Shown: one piece after another, positions 12,216 to 24,047 of the stretch
Position numbering within the stretch: position 1 is the first letter of the stretch
Layout of the letters: every line of letters begins with the position of its first letter
Assembly: GCA_030035585.1 (NCBI GenBank)
Contig: CM057469.1
Coordinates: 61,521,501-61,585,500 of the forward strand
Length of the DNA: 64,000 nt
Source of the DNA: Dugong dugon
Taxonomy: Eukaryota; Chordata; Mammalia; Sirenia; Dugongidae
Direction of reading: 5' to 3'
Notes under the pieces: generated by a model
What the model was told of the DNA's origin: nothing
The model's database searches: none
The model's input: the letters and a program-made list of their open reading frames with translations, nothing else
Translations under genes and position numbers: made by a program

Positions 12216-13882
12216 TGTTTTTGTAAATGTTTTGATATTTTCTCCTGTCTTCGGGGAATTCAGTAGTTATTTTTTTCATTTATTGATTGTAGATTTGTTT
12301 GTTTTGTCCTGCTTTTTGTTTTATGCTATGTCTCAGCAGGCAGGCTGCATGTTCTTTGTTGTTTGCTTGTCTGTGGGCATGATACTTTTTGCCTTCTCCC
12401 ACAATTGGCAGCGTCAGTCTCTCAGATATGGTACTGCAGGGCAGTTCTAGCTGTAGAAGAGTTGTTGGGATTGGTGATTTGTGGCACTTACCGCAGCCAC
12501 CACAGTGGGCCTGTAATCAGTGCAGGGTAGGTTCCAGCAGGCTCTGCCTGGGCTGTTTGGTGATGTGATGTTAAGAACACGGTGCAGGTAGGCAGGATGG
12601 ACGGGGGAGATTGTGATGTGTGGAGCTAAGATGGGTATGGGAGAGAGGAGAGAGAGGAACAGGAGCCAAAAACATACATACAAACAAAAAAGAGTCCTAG
12701 GGGAACTTTGCATTGGAGTGGAGAGGTGAGAGACTATGAAATGGAGAAAAGCAAAAAGGAGAAGAAGAAGGAAAAAAAGAAAAGGAAAGAAAAAATGAAT
12801 AAACAAAAATTAGAATGGAAAAAAAAAAGCAAAGCTCCCAGGGATCCCACCGGTGCGGCTGCAAGTTCTGGGGAAGTTACTGCCAGGCTGTGAAGTACTG
12901 CCTGGTTAGAAGCCGTAGAGGTGTCACTCAGCTCCAGGTATTCGCAGGACAGGAAGAGAAACAAAGTATAGAGAGACGAGAAACTGAGTAATGAAGAAAT
13001 ACAAAAAGAGGGAAATGAAAACAAAAAAAATTTTAAAAAAGGAACAAGAACCCCCCCCCCCAAGAAAACAGAAAAAAAAAAAAAAGAAAAAAGAAAAGCT
13101 CTCAGGGATCCCTCTGCGCCTCTGCGCAAACTTAGGGGTTAGGTCCCAAGCCGCACAGTACTGCCAGGCTAGAACAGCCTCCCAATTCGAGAAAAGAAAA
13201 AGAAAACAAACAATTCAAAACCAACAAAAAAAGCCCTGGGATCCCACCAGCTTGGCAGCACTGGCCAGGACACAGTCTCACATTCGAGTGTCATTTCACC
13301 ACCTTTCAGGAAGAAGCAAAGATGGAGCATGGAGCCAGGTATTTGAGAGAAAGTAGGGGGAGGTAGTGAGAGGTAAGGAAGAAATCTAAAGAAGTGGAAA
13401 AAAGCAACACCAGCAGACAACAAATGGCACTTATGGAGCCGGCCAGTGTGGGCGGGTGGAATACAAGTGACACTGGGGTGAAGTTGGTGCTTCCTGGCCA
13501 AGAGACTGTGGCCAGAGGAAGCAGAGGAGGCCAAGTGGGGGTAAAGAAGGGTGAGGGGTGGGAAAACATATGTTGCTGATTACCGGTTGTTCTGTCTTCT
13601 GTTGGAAGCTCCGTGAAGCTGCTTTCTCATACCCTCTGTTCACTGGTCTCTGATAGGAGTCCAAGATGGAGGATCCATGCTGTTTTAGCTTATAGGGCCC
13701 TCTACATGTATCTCTCCTCACTCTCTGTTCTCTGTTTAGTATTGCATTTGGTGCTTGGCTGAGTTCTTTATCTCTTCATTTGATGCTTAGGGTTTCTGGA
13801 TTGCCTTTTCCCCTTTTGGCTTAGTTTTTTGGATCTTTGCTGTGGAGGGGCAGTGTGGTGCTTCTGCCTATAGCACCATGTT
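12216..13882 (-). repeat. L1 no. 2 5' UTR with A-rich repeated units
   Basis: On the + strand, units starting 'aaagctcccagggatccc' recur at about 12829, 13095 and 13228. Each is followed by a GC-richer part and an A/G-rich part. A C-run (13051-13060) and long A-runs are present. Both the units and the terminal 170 bp match L1 no. 3. This is the transcription-control part of the element; long open frames here come only from base-composition bias. Confidence 0.75.
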
Positions 13883-15526
13883 TGGAAAAAAATTTGGCTA
13901 TGACATATCTGACAACGGTCTAAACTCAAAAATCTATGGTAAAATTTAACACCTTTACAACAAAAAGACAAATAATCCAATTGAAAAATGGGCAAAGGAA
14001 ATGAATAGACCCCGCAGCAAAGAAGACATTCAGGAGGTAACACACACGTGAGGAAATGATCCTGACCACTAGCCATTAGAGAAATGCAAATCAAAACCAC
14101 AACGATAAACCATCTCACTCTGGTATTACTGGCAGGAATCAGAAAAACAGAACAAATTTCAGAGAGGCTGCAGGGAGATTGGAACTCTTATGCATTGCTA
14201 GTGAGAATGTAAAATGGTACAACCATTTTGGAAAATGATATGGTGCATTCTTAGAAAGCTAGAAATAGAATACCATATGATACAGCAATCTCACTCCTAA
14301 GAATATATCCTAGAGAAATAAGAGCCATCACGTGAATAGACATATGCACACTCATGTTTGTTGCAGCATTGTTCACAAAAGCAAAAAGATGGAAACAACC
14401 TAGATGCCCATCAACAGATGAATGGATAAACATATTGTACATACACACAATGGAGTACCATGCAACGATAAAGAACAATGATGAATTCTGCAAAGCATCT
14501 CACAACATGGATGTATCTGGAGGGCATCATGCTGAGTGAAACAAATCAATCACAAAAGGACAAATAGTGTATGAGACTACTAATGTTAAAAACTCACGAA
14601 AAGGTTTACACAAAAAAAGAAGCAATGTTTGATGGTTACCAGGGTGGAAAGGGGGTGGGGATGGAAAAACACTAAATAGACAGTAGATAAGTGGTAACTT
14701 TGGTGAAGGGTAAGACAGAACACAGTACTGGGGAAGTCAGCACAACTTGTACAAGGCAAGGTAATGTAAGCCGCATAGACACATCTAAACTACTTGAGGG
14801 GTCAAGTTACTGTGGGAACCATGGTCTTAGGGAACATCTAGCTCAACTGGCATAACATAGTTTATAAAGAAAATGTTCTACATTCCACTTTGATGAGTAG
14901 TGTCTAGGGTCTTAAAGTTTGTGAGTGGCCATCTAAGATACTCCACTGATCTCACCCCATCAGATGCAAGGGAGAATGAAGAAAACTAAAGACAGGAGAG
15001 AAGGATTAGTTCAAAGGACTAATAAACCACAGCTACCATAGCCTTCACCAGACTGAGTCCAGTACAACTAGATGGTGGCCGGCTACCACCACTGACTGCT
15101 CTGACAGGGATCACATAGAGGGTCCTGGACAGAGCTGGGGAAGAATGTAGAACAAAATTCTAACTCACAAAAAAAGACCAGACTTACTGGCCTGGCAGAG
15201 ACTGGAGAAACCCCGAGAATGTGGCTCCCAGACACCCTGTTAACCCAGTAATGAAGTCACTCCTGAGGTTAACCTTTCAACCAAATGTTAGACAGGCCTA
15301 GAGAACAAAATGAGACTAAAGAGGCACACCAGCCCAAGGGCAAGGACTAGAAGGCAGGAGGGTACAGGAGAGCTGGTAATAGGGAACCCAGTGTCGAGAA
15401 CGGAAAGTACTGAAATGTCGTGGGATTGATAACCAATGTCACAAAACAATATGTGAACTAACTCTTTAGTGAGAAGCTAGTTTGTTCTGTAAACCTTTCA
15501 TCTAAAGTACAATAATTAAAAAAAGA
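13883..15526 (+). mobile_element. L1 retrotransposon no. 1, sense, 3' part
   Basis: Continuation of the element split at 5653. It holds the ORF2 C-terminal remnant to about 14600 (AALFTKAKRWKQPRCPSTDE, THTMEYHATIKNNDE), then the 3' UTR, which ends in 'catctaaagtacaataatta' and a short A-rich tail near 15520. The 3' UTR is the reverse complement match of the 3' UTRs of L1 no. 2 and no. 3. Confidence 0.87.
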
Positions 15527-16254
15527 CAAAATTTCTGAAAAATATGAGGTTTAAACTTTTAATAAACAAAATAGCACTTAATCATAAGTCAAAATCAAGA
15601 ATAAGTCAATAAAATAAAATTGAACTGTACTTCAATTAAAAATAAGTATTTTATAGACATTAAAGAGACACCCCATTCTTGAATTAAAATTAGAAATAAA
15701 CAGTCAAAATTCTACCATAATCTTAACTATTTGGATATTAAGAAATATCCCTAGTCTAATTTTCCTTATTAAATAAAGGAAAGCTATATCCACTTCCTCT
15801 GAGTAGATTTCGGAAGAGAAGGCAGGGCTCTGATTTCAGATGAGGATGAAAAAGAAAGAAAAGAGAAAACAATTAAGGTGAGTGATACAATTAGCAAGAA
15901 AAAAGAGTCCTTCAACCAGGATGCTCATTTAATTAACCAAGGCTACGGAGATGTGTACTTAAAGAGAGTGCATTAAACGGGTCTGTGAGGGTTTCTTCTT
16001 GGAGAGTCTACATATAAATTTACGCATCATATAATAGAAAATGTAATTTCATTCTTATTAGCAAAGACTTTCTCCAGGAGTACTTCAGTGATCTGACTTC
16101 TATAACTTGTCTTGTTCTAGAATCTCTAATGTAATGAATGGGTGTAATTATGGTAATAAGAGAATACACTTTATCAATGAAAACTTTAAATCTAATTTTA
16201 TAGTTTATTAAAATAAAATATTATTTATACTGTTTTGTATTTTTCTATTCCAAG
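15527..16254 (+). other. CFH: End of the CFH intron before SCR6
   Basis: AT-rich intron without a recognisable repeat in most of its length. The last 18-254 bp before SCR6 (16001-16236) recur at 24071-24306 with 18 mismatches and no gap. A yUnAy branch-point match with its A at 16227 and a pyrimidine tract precede the acceptor. Confidence 0.8.
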
Positions 16255-16449
16255 TAAAGCCTTGCGATTTTCCAGAAATAAAAAATGGATATCTATATTC
16301 TGAAAATTATTATAAACCATACTTTCCAGTAGAGATAGGAAGAGATTTCTACTACTACTGTAATAGGGGTTTTGTGACTCCTTCACAACACTCTGGGGGT
16401 TACATAAGATGCACAAGAAAAGGATGGTCACCAGATGCCCCATGCCTCA
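16255..16449 (+). CDS. CFH: CFH exon for SCR6 (exon 8 in human numbering)
   Basis: This 195-bp exon starts after the acceptor ...ttctattccaag and ends before the donor gtaagt. It encodes a module opening KPCDFPEIKNG. The four CCP cysteines appear in the contexts KPC, YYYC, IRC and APC, and the conserved tryptophan is in GWSP. It resembles human SCR6 (opening KPCDYPDIK) closely. SCR6-7 form part of the heparin/glycosaminoglycan and self-surface binding site of factor H. No N-glycosylation sequon is present. The 236 bp that end 18 nt upstream of this exon are also found inside the large intron at 24071. Confidence 0.96.
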
Positions 16450-16894
16450 GTAAGTCAACCTCTTTAAAATTATATACGTATGAATCTTTCAGTGAGGGGC
16501 AAGAGGAGAGCACAGTAGTGGTTATGATTGTTTCTTGTAGGAATAAAACAGGGCGTTAGGAAGAGTGGTGCTAGCAAAGAGACCAGAATAGGTCTGTTCT
16601 TTTGTAAGTAGCTATTCATGCAAATCCAATGAGAAATAAAGACAGGAACTTTATAAAAATGTCTCTAAGCTACACTTGTACATATTTTAATTATAAAAAC
16701 TTAAGATAAATAGCATTGAATATTGGTTTTTCTTTTTTAACAAGCATTTGGTAATAGCATGATCCTTTGTCCCTTAATTTATACATCATTTTTAAGATTA
16801 CTACCCATTCTAATTTAAAAATTGTAAAGATAATTTTTAATTCACTATTTTAACCAAATTCATGTTTTTAATTTGTTATATTTATGGTCCTTAG
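16450..16894 (+). other. CFH: CFH intron between SCR6 and SCR7
   Basis: A 445-bp AT-rich intron with gtaagt donor and ttag acceptor. No repeat family or other gene is recognised in it. Confidence 0.8.
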
Positions 16895-17071
16895 AAAGAT
16901 GCCATTTGTATCAGGTGGAGAATGGATATTCCCGTTATTTAAGAAGTCATCATTTAGAGCATCAATCTGTAGATGTTCAGTGCAATCCTGGCTACAGTCT
17001 TCCAAATGGACAAAGCACAATTACATGTACAGAGTACGACTGGTCCCCTCCTCCCAAATGCATCCGTGTCA
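16895..17071 (+). CDS. CFH: CFH exon for SCR7 (exon 9)
   Basis: This 177-bp exon lies between acceptor ...tccttag and donor gtaagt. The module opens KRCHLYQVENGY and ends PKCIRV, as in human SCR7. The cysteines are in RC, VQC, ITC and KC, and the tryptophan is in DWSP. SCR7 binds heparin, C-reactive protein and some bacterial ligands. It holds the human Tyr402His site linked to macular degeneration. By gap-free alignment with the remembered human sequence the equivalent residue here is leucine (codon 16939-16941), and the neighbouring basic residues are partly replaced by Ser and His. Translation running past the donor meets a stop two codons later. Confidence 0.96.
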
Positions 17072-17389
17072 GTAAGTAAGATCCTAGAAATTTTATAAGG
17101 CTGGTGTATATTAACCATGACAAAATGTGCGTTTCAACTTCTCGTTTTGCCAATGGAAACTTTAATGTTTGATCCAAGTTTTTATAAGTGTGTATACAAA
17201 TCTCTTGATAAATATTTAGCAAAATAGATGAGGCTATTTGTAGATTTTAGTTAAGAATACATTAAAATAATTTGAATATATTACTTGTTGGTAAAAGTAA
17301 GTCACATTTAATATTTGAACTGAAGTCACTAAATTGGTTTACTCAGAATGATTGTAAAATTCTAGCCAAAATATCATCCATATATTCAA

Positions 17390-18440
17390 GCAGTAATTCA
17401 ACATATATTTCTGCTATATGTCTGTTTCTCTAGGATATATAGCTAGGAATGGATTTTTTAGGACTTTATGTATATTCCTCTAAGAATGTGATTCCTAACC
17501 ATTTTCCATAATGGTTGTATCAGTATACATTTATATCAACAGTTCCTTGTTGCTGTACATCCTTGTTAATAATTGAGGTTACATATTGATATTTACAAAA
17601 CGAGTGGTTGTAAAATGTTATAGCATTAAAGTCTTAACAAACATTTCTTTTATTAATTGAGTTGAGCATATACTCAATTTTATTGGCAATTTATTTATTT
17701 ATGAAATGCACTGATGTTTTTCTTTACCTTTTTAGGGGTTTTTTGGTCTTGATTTGTTGGAATTGTCTATTCTGAATATTAATTCTCTTTCACTTATAAG
17801 TATTGCAAGCAATTTCTCCTCTTTTGTTTCTATTCTTTTACTACATTCAATGTTACTCTTTTTTTCATGATTAATGCTTTTGTGTCTTACTTACGGAACA
17901 TTTCTCTACATCAAGGCCATAGATAATGCTGCATTTTGTTTTTAAAAGTTTTAATATTTCACCTCTCCTGTTTATATATTCAGTCTATTTTGGGGTTGAT
18001 TTTTATGCATAGTAATAATCAATTTTTGTTAAAAAAATACAAAAAACTCAAATTTTCCCCAGTAATCTGTAATTGTACCTTTCCCATGTATTATAAATTA
18101 TATATTGGCTATTAATACGAGTTCTGTAGTCTCTGGCATAAGTAAATACATTTTTCACCAGTGTTCCAATGTTACTATATTGTTTTAATTACTGTAAATT
18201 TAAATAAGGCTGGACTCCTATTCAAAACTTTTCACCTTAATATTTTTTCTTCATCATTTTCTTATTTTTTCTTGTGGCTTTAATCTGACATACGCATTTT
18301 AATTCAGTTTATTAAGTTCCTTCTAAAACTTTATATAGATTATATGGAATTATCTTAGACCTCCAGATCAATTTATGGAAAACAAGTATCTTTATGATAT
18401 TGAGCCTTCCTACTGATTAATATTATATATTTAAAATTTT
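17390..18440 (-). mobile_element. Old L1 fragment, antisense
   Basis: The + strand carries typical reversed L1 3'-half sequence such as 'tctctaggatatatagctagg', 'ccattttccataatggttgt' and 'attgagccttcc'. It is heavily diverged, with no open frame. Limits are approximate. Confidence 0.65.
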
Positions 18441-18957
18441 ATTTAGATGTACTTAGTTACCTACTGCTGCTATAACAGAAATACCACAAGTGAATGTCTT
18501 TAACAAGCAGAAATTTATTCTCTCTCAGTTTAGGAGGCTACAAGTCTGAAATTAGGGCACCAGCTCCAGGGGAAGGCTTTTTCTCTTTCTTGGCCTAAGG
18601 GGAAGTCATCAATCTTTCCCTGCTCTAGGAGCTTCTCAGTGCAAGAATCCTAGTCTCAAGGACTCACTCCACTCCTTGCTCTTCTTTCTTGGTGGTACTG
18701 GCTCGCTCTCCTCTGTTCTCACTTCTCTCTTTAATATCTCAAAAGAGATTGACTCAGATACAGTTTAATCCTGTACATTAACATAATGGACAGCTCATTC
18801 ACAAACAGGATCATAGCCATAGGCATAGAGGCTAGGATTTACCACACACAGGATAATTACATCAGATCACAAAATGGAGGGCAACCACACAGTACTGGTT
18901 ATTATGGCCTATGCAACTTGACACATATTTTGGGGGTCATAATTCAGTCCATGACGT
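18441..18957. repeat. Interspersed repeat, family not assigned (copy 1)
   Basis: A 500-bp block starting 'ctgctgctataacagaaata' and ending 'cataattcagtccatgacg'. It matches the block at 23238-23740 over its whole length, including 'aggctacaagtc', 'cagctccagggg', 'cttggtggta' and 'cacaaaatggaggg'. The second copy interrupts L1 sequence, showing that it is a mobile repeat. Its class cannot be settled from the sequence alone. Confidence 0.65.
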
Positions 18958-20563
18958 GATCTTTATGAATGTCTGCTAGTTGTTTTCTATTACGCATTTT
19001 TGCTTATGAAAATTTCATAATTATTATGCATTATGTTTCTTATAGATAACATGTTTATTACTTACTTAAACTTTAGAAATGTTCTTTTAATATTTGATGA
19101 TTTGATTAATATTATTAATCTTGCTTAAAATTTGGAATTAGATTCATTTTATGGCCTTTGAATTTCTTTAGTGCTACTTTTGTGTATTCTTCTTTCTTAC
19201 TTTTTTTCTTTTCTTTCTGCCTGGAATTTATGTTATTTTGCTTGATACTCTTTGAACTTAAATATTTTCTCATATTTTCCATATTTTTTTTTTACATTGC
19301 ATTTCCTAGTCAGAGAGATTGCTTTGGTTTTTGTCTTCTGGTAACTCAATCACATTAAAAATTTTAAGCAATTACTTTTCAATTTCCAAGAGTTCATTTT
19401 TAAAATCAACTTTACTGAGCTATAAATTGCACAAAATAAAATTCACACGTATTTACTGTGTAAGTAATGATTTTTGAAAAATACATACACTCTGATGACC
19501 ACAAATTCTATTAAGTTAGAGACAATTTTAATCTCAGAAGAGAGTAACCTGATCCCTTTTCGACTTAATCTTCCCCCACACCGTTGCTCCAAAACATTGC
19601 AATGATATGGGCTCCCAGTGGGCTTTATCTTAAGTAATGGTCACCTTCTCTCCATTGGCAAAATGTTAGTCAAGTGTAATCAATTTCCAGGTCTAATTAA
19701 TTGTACTATTGGGAACATCTGATTTTTGTTTATGTCAGGGCCTTGGAAGTTAGAGAGTGCCTAGGAAAACTACATTTTCCATTTATAAACTCCCATAGAC
19801 TAGAGGAATCATAAGTCTTTCATAATTTCATTTTTTTTGATTCTATTGTCAAAAGCCCAGACCATTGTTTTTGAGCTATCTCCATTTTCACCTGTTGTAG
19901 CATACTTAACAGCTCCTCTTGGGTCAGCATGAATTACTCTCGCCCATCTATTTTTTTTTTGTGCTGTTGTACTGTCAAGTTAATTTTACCTGTGGTTCTA
20001 AAGTTGTGTTGTGTGTCCAGGCTGCCTACCATTGTTTTCCTAACTCCTAAAATACTAACCCTTCTAAGCACCTAAATGAGTAACTAATTTTCCTCAGTAT
20101 GTATGTCTTCATTAAAGTCAAATTTGACTTGTCCTCGAACCCCTTCCCTGTGCCAATTTTGCCCAGGAAAATTTTGGTGTATTTTGGACAATGTTCAATT
20201 ATCTACAAAAAATGGTATACCATTAACTTCCTATTGACTGAATACAATTTAAGAATATATTTTGGATCCAAAACAGTGCAGTTACTCAGGATAATGTCAT
20301 ATTGGTGGTAGTTACCCTTAAATACACTAGTTTCTATATGCCAAAGATCTTCCCATAGGTGTCCATGGTGAACACTGAGACTATCAATGATGGATATGTA
20401 AGCCCACACTATGACACCTTATGCTGACATTGGATTTAGTTTTACTAGTTTTCTTCACCTTGATTATTGTCCACTATCCACAAAAACATGGTGCAGAACA
20501 AGAGTCAGATAATAAATAAATTTTTTTAATAAGTCAGATAATAAATATGTTTGGCTTTGTGTG
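18958..20563 (+). other. AT-rich intron stretch
   Basis: No gene is seen. Part near 19400-19540 resembles a reversed old L1 3' UTR (tactgagctataaattgcac). The rest is unclassified AT-rich intron of CFH. Confidence 0.5.
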
Positions 20564-20997
20564 TGTCTTAGGCTGGGTTATCTAGAGAAGCAAAACTAGT
20601 AAAGAGTATAAATATATATAGAGAGATTTATTTCAAAGAAATGGCTCACACTGTTACAGAGGCTGGAACGTCCCAAGTCCTTGGGTCAGGATAGAGGCTT
20701 CTCCTGATTCACCCAGCCTCAGGGGCTGGTGACCCGAAGATCGGCAGGTCAGAGAGCAGGGCTCTTGCTTACAGGCTGTGAAGATCAATGAATCCTAAGA
20801 TTGGTAGGTCATATATTCGATGTAGGCCACACACTCAGGGAAACTCCCTTTCAATTGATTGGCTACTCACAGCAGATCCCATTATGGGAGTGATCACATA
20901 TCAAATCTCAACAGGGAAGTGAGCACAGCATTACACGACTGCCAAAACACTGAGAATCATGGCCCGGCCAAGTTGACACACAATCTTAACAATCATA
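20564..20997 (-). mobile_element. Solo LTR of the ERV-L type provirus family
   Basis: About 434 bp from 'tgtcttaggctgggttatct' to 'caatcata'. It is similar to both LTRs of the provirus at 24679-31238: same start, 'gaggcttctcctga', 'aactgccaa...actgagaatcatggcc', 'agttgacacacaatctta'. No internal sequence follows, so it is a solo LTR left by recombination. Confidence 0.75.
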
Positions 20998-21599
20998 GTA
21001 GGTTATATGGTTTCTATTGTAGTTACTTCCCTGTGTTCTTGTAGCGTGAAAGTAGCCATAGACAATATGAAAATGCATGAGTGTGGCTGTGCTTCACTGT
21101 AACGTTATTTACAAAATAGATTTGTTCCACAGGCAGTGGTTTGCCATTCACAGTTCTGAAGACTTGGGGTACATGATCATATGACAAATCAGGCATGCCA
21201 AGAATATTTTATGTCCAGTGTATCCAACACATAGTCATCTAAGTTATAGTTACACAGCGGTCTGAGGCTCTGTTGTTGAACAAATTCCTTTGGGTGCATT
21301 TGGGAGACCACAGTTCCCACAAGTTACCTCCCAATAGGGATTCTCTCATACAAATGAGGTCTTATTAGAATCATTAAAGTGTGTCACACAGATGACTTCA
21401 GATAAAACCCTCTTACAGTCTCCCAGAACCCAGTCTGAACTGTCAGCTTCAGACAATGGTTAATTTCTTCAGGCAGCTAGTTTCATCCACATGGGCATTT
21501 GTAACTATAACTATGAGATCATTATATTCTTTTTCTCTCAGCCTCTCACAAGCTACCAAGGCAATTTTAGCTTTTCATTTTTGCATTATGCATATTGCT

Positions 21600-21765
21600 T
21601 GCCTTTTGGCCACTAACTGAAAGGTTTGTGGTTTAAATTCACCTAGAAGTGTCTTGGAAGAAAGGCTTGGAGATTTATTTCCAAAAGATGGAAAATCCTA
21701 TGGAGCACAGTTCTACTCTGAAACACATGGGGTATCCATGATTTGGAATTGAATCATTATCAACT
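21600..21765 (+). mobile_element. Degenerate AfroSINE-type fragment
   Basis: Contains 'tggccactaactgaaaggtt' (anticodon-arm-like region and B-box side), 'gaaaatcctatggagcacagttctactctg' and the worn tail 'tttggaattgaatcattatcaac'. The 5' A-box end is missing or unrecognisable. Confidence 0.7.
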
Positions 21766-22317
21766 GTTTTTTTTTGTTTGTTTGTTTTTCAGGATGGCTA
21801 TTTAATTATGAAACCTTGGCTTGATCTTCAGACTCAGATAGCAACAGTATAACATTAACATAATGAATAACAGTGCTTTTCAACTGAATCAAATATAAAT
21901 ATATTAAAATATTTTGAGACAATAAGCAGAATAATTCAAATGTAGTTGTGGGAGCACAAGAGCATGCATAATAGTTTGTCCTATGTGAATATGACTTGAC
22001 TTTGGTTTTCTTCAAAATACGTATTGAAAAGGAAACATTAGCCAAATTGGTGACAGAATACCAAATTCCTCTTAGCTTGTTGTACAGCTTAAACATTAAT
22101 GGCATTTTGACAGATACGTCTGGAAGCACTATTTTTCTCAATCCCCTAGAGTCTACAGTAGTTTCCAGGATCCATCATTATTTCTCAGTATCCACATTGG
22201 ACTACTAAACAATGAAATTGGAATTATTTATGAACTTACATCTAATATCCTGAATTAAAGTTGAAATTTTTTGATGATACCCAGGTATAACTTTTTTAAA
22301 TTACATGCAGTAAATTG

Positions 22318-22366
22318 TTTTTATATATAAGATTTTTATATATAAGATTTTTTATATATAAGATTT
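22318..22366. repeat. Short tandem repeat, 3 units of about 16 bp
   Basis: The unit tttttatatataagat is repeated three times with small length differences in T-runs. Confidence 0.8.
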
Positions 22367-23237
22367 TGCAGATACATGAGTCATCAGGATAAATATTCTG
22401 TATAAATAACAGTCTTAACCACAAAAAACTTCCTTCATAGTGCCCCTTTGTATTCACACTATCTTCCACACTGAATGGATGACAGTTCCAGTTGCACCTC
22501 AGCCTTGCTAACACTTGATATGGGGAAGTTTTTGTTTTACTTTTTTTTTTCCTCCCTTTTGGCCATGGTAATATTTCATTCCCTAATGACTAATGCTATG
22601 TTTAGCATTTTTTTGTGTGTGTTCATTTGCCATCCATGTATCTTCTTTGGTGAAATCTGTCAAATCTTTTTTCCACTTTTTTACTGATTTTTTAAATGAT
22701 TATTCAATTTTTGAGAGTTCATAATATATTCTGGATACTAGTGCTTTGTCAGATATGTGTTTTGCATGTATCACCCCCTCCCCCAATCTCTACCTTACAT
22801 TTTCATTCATTTTCTAGCGTCTTTCATAGAGAAAATATATTTAATTTTGATTCCAACTTATCAGTTTTTTCTTTTATAGGATATATTTATGGTGTCATAT
22901 CCAAAAATTATCTAAACTCAAATTATGTTCTCTCATAGAAGTTTTATAGTTTTATGTTTTAACTTTAGTTATGTGATCAATTTGGAGTTAATTTTTGTAT
23001 AAGATGTGAGGAATATGGCAATGTTCATTGCTTTTCATTTTGTTGCTTGATTATTATAGTTCCATTTGTTGAAAAGACTATTCTTTCTCCATTGAATTGC
23101 CTTTGCTCCTTTATCAAATGTCAACTGACCATACAGGTGGACCCATTTCTGGACTCTCTACTCTGTTCCATTATCCATGTGTTTATCATTTCACCAATAC
23201 CACATACTGTTTAAGTGACTGTAGTTTTTAGTAAGCC

Positions 23238-23740
23238 TTAAGAAACTTAAGTAACAGAAATACCACATGTGGATGGCTTTAACAAAGAAATGTATTTTCT
23301 CACAATTTAGTAGGCTACAAGTCCAAATTCAGGGCATCAGCTCCAGGGAAGGCTTTCTCTGTCGGCTCTGGAGGAAGGTCCATGTCATCAGTCTTGCCTT
23401 GGTCTGGGAGCTTCTCTGCACAGGAACCTCGGAGCCAAAGGAAGCGCTCTGCTCCCGGCACTGCTTTCTTGGTGGTATGAGGTCCCCAATTCTCTGCTTG
23501 CTTCCCTTTCCTTTTATCTCTTGTAAGGTAAAAGGTGGTGCAGGCCACACCCTAGGGAAACTCCTTTTACATTGGATCGGGGATGTGACCTGGGTAAGGG
23601 TGGTGTTACAATCCCACCCTAATCCTCTTTAACATAAAATTACAATCACAAAATGGAGGCCAACCACACAATTCTGGGAATCATGGCCCAGCCAAATTGA
23701 TACACACATTTTTTGGGGGGCCATAATTCAAACCATGACA
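23238..23740. repeat. Interspersed repeat, family not assigned (copy 2)
   Basis: Same family as 18441-18957; see that entry. L1 text '...agtaagcctta' on the left and 'aggtagtgtgagtactcc' on the right is continuous when this block is removed, which shows insertion. Confidence 0.65.
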
Positions 23741-24047
23741 GGTAGTGTGAGTACTCCAATGTTGTTCTGAAAAATTGTTTTGGATATTCTAGTTCCTTTG
23801 GCTTTCCATGTGAATTTTAGAATCAACTTATTAATACCTTCTAAATGTTTTGATGAAATTTTGATTTGGATTGCAATAAATTTAAAAATCAATTTGGGGT
23901 CAAATTGACATTATAACAATATTGAGTCTTTCAGTTTACTTAGATGGTATGTCTTTTTAAAATTTCTTACATCAGTATTTGTTGCACATATTTTATTATA
24001 TTTTTTCTTAATATTTTATGTTTTTGTTGCTATTGTAAATAGTACCT

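Larger units (their letters stand above)
5654..13882 (-). mobile_element. L1 retrotransposon no. 2, antisense, near full length, nested in L1 no. 1
   Basis: About 8.2 kb from a T-rich 3' end (complement of the poly(A)) at 5654 to the 5' end at 13882. On the minus strand the order is a 5' UTR with A-rich repeated units (12215-13882), ORF1 (11240-12210), ORF2 (6988-10800) and a 1.3-kb 3' UTR. It sits inside ORF2 of L1 no. 1, with ggaaa at both junctions as a possible short target duplication. ORFs are broken many times. L1 no. 3 has the same layout. Confidence 0.88.
20998..22520 (+). other. Intron stretch with one SINE fragment
   Basis: Mostly unclassified CFH intron. The three-fold tandem repeat of 'tttttatatataaga' at 22318-22366 and the degenerate SINE at 21600-21765 are the only structures noticed. 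No gene is supported. Confidence 0.55.

Noticed and set aside
12734..13129. Long open frames on both strands in the A/T-rich L1 5' UTRs (also 196-756, 57321-57830)
   Set aside because: They translate to low-complexity Phe/Ser/Leu or Lys/Arg strings caused by pyrimidine- or purine-rich repeats, with no domain and with shifted frames between the L1 copies.
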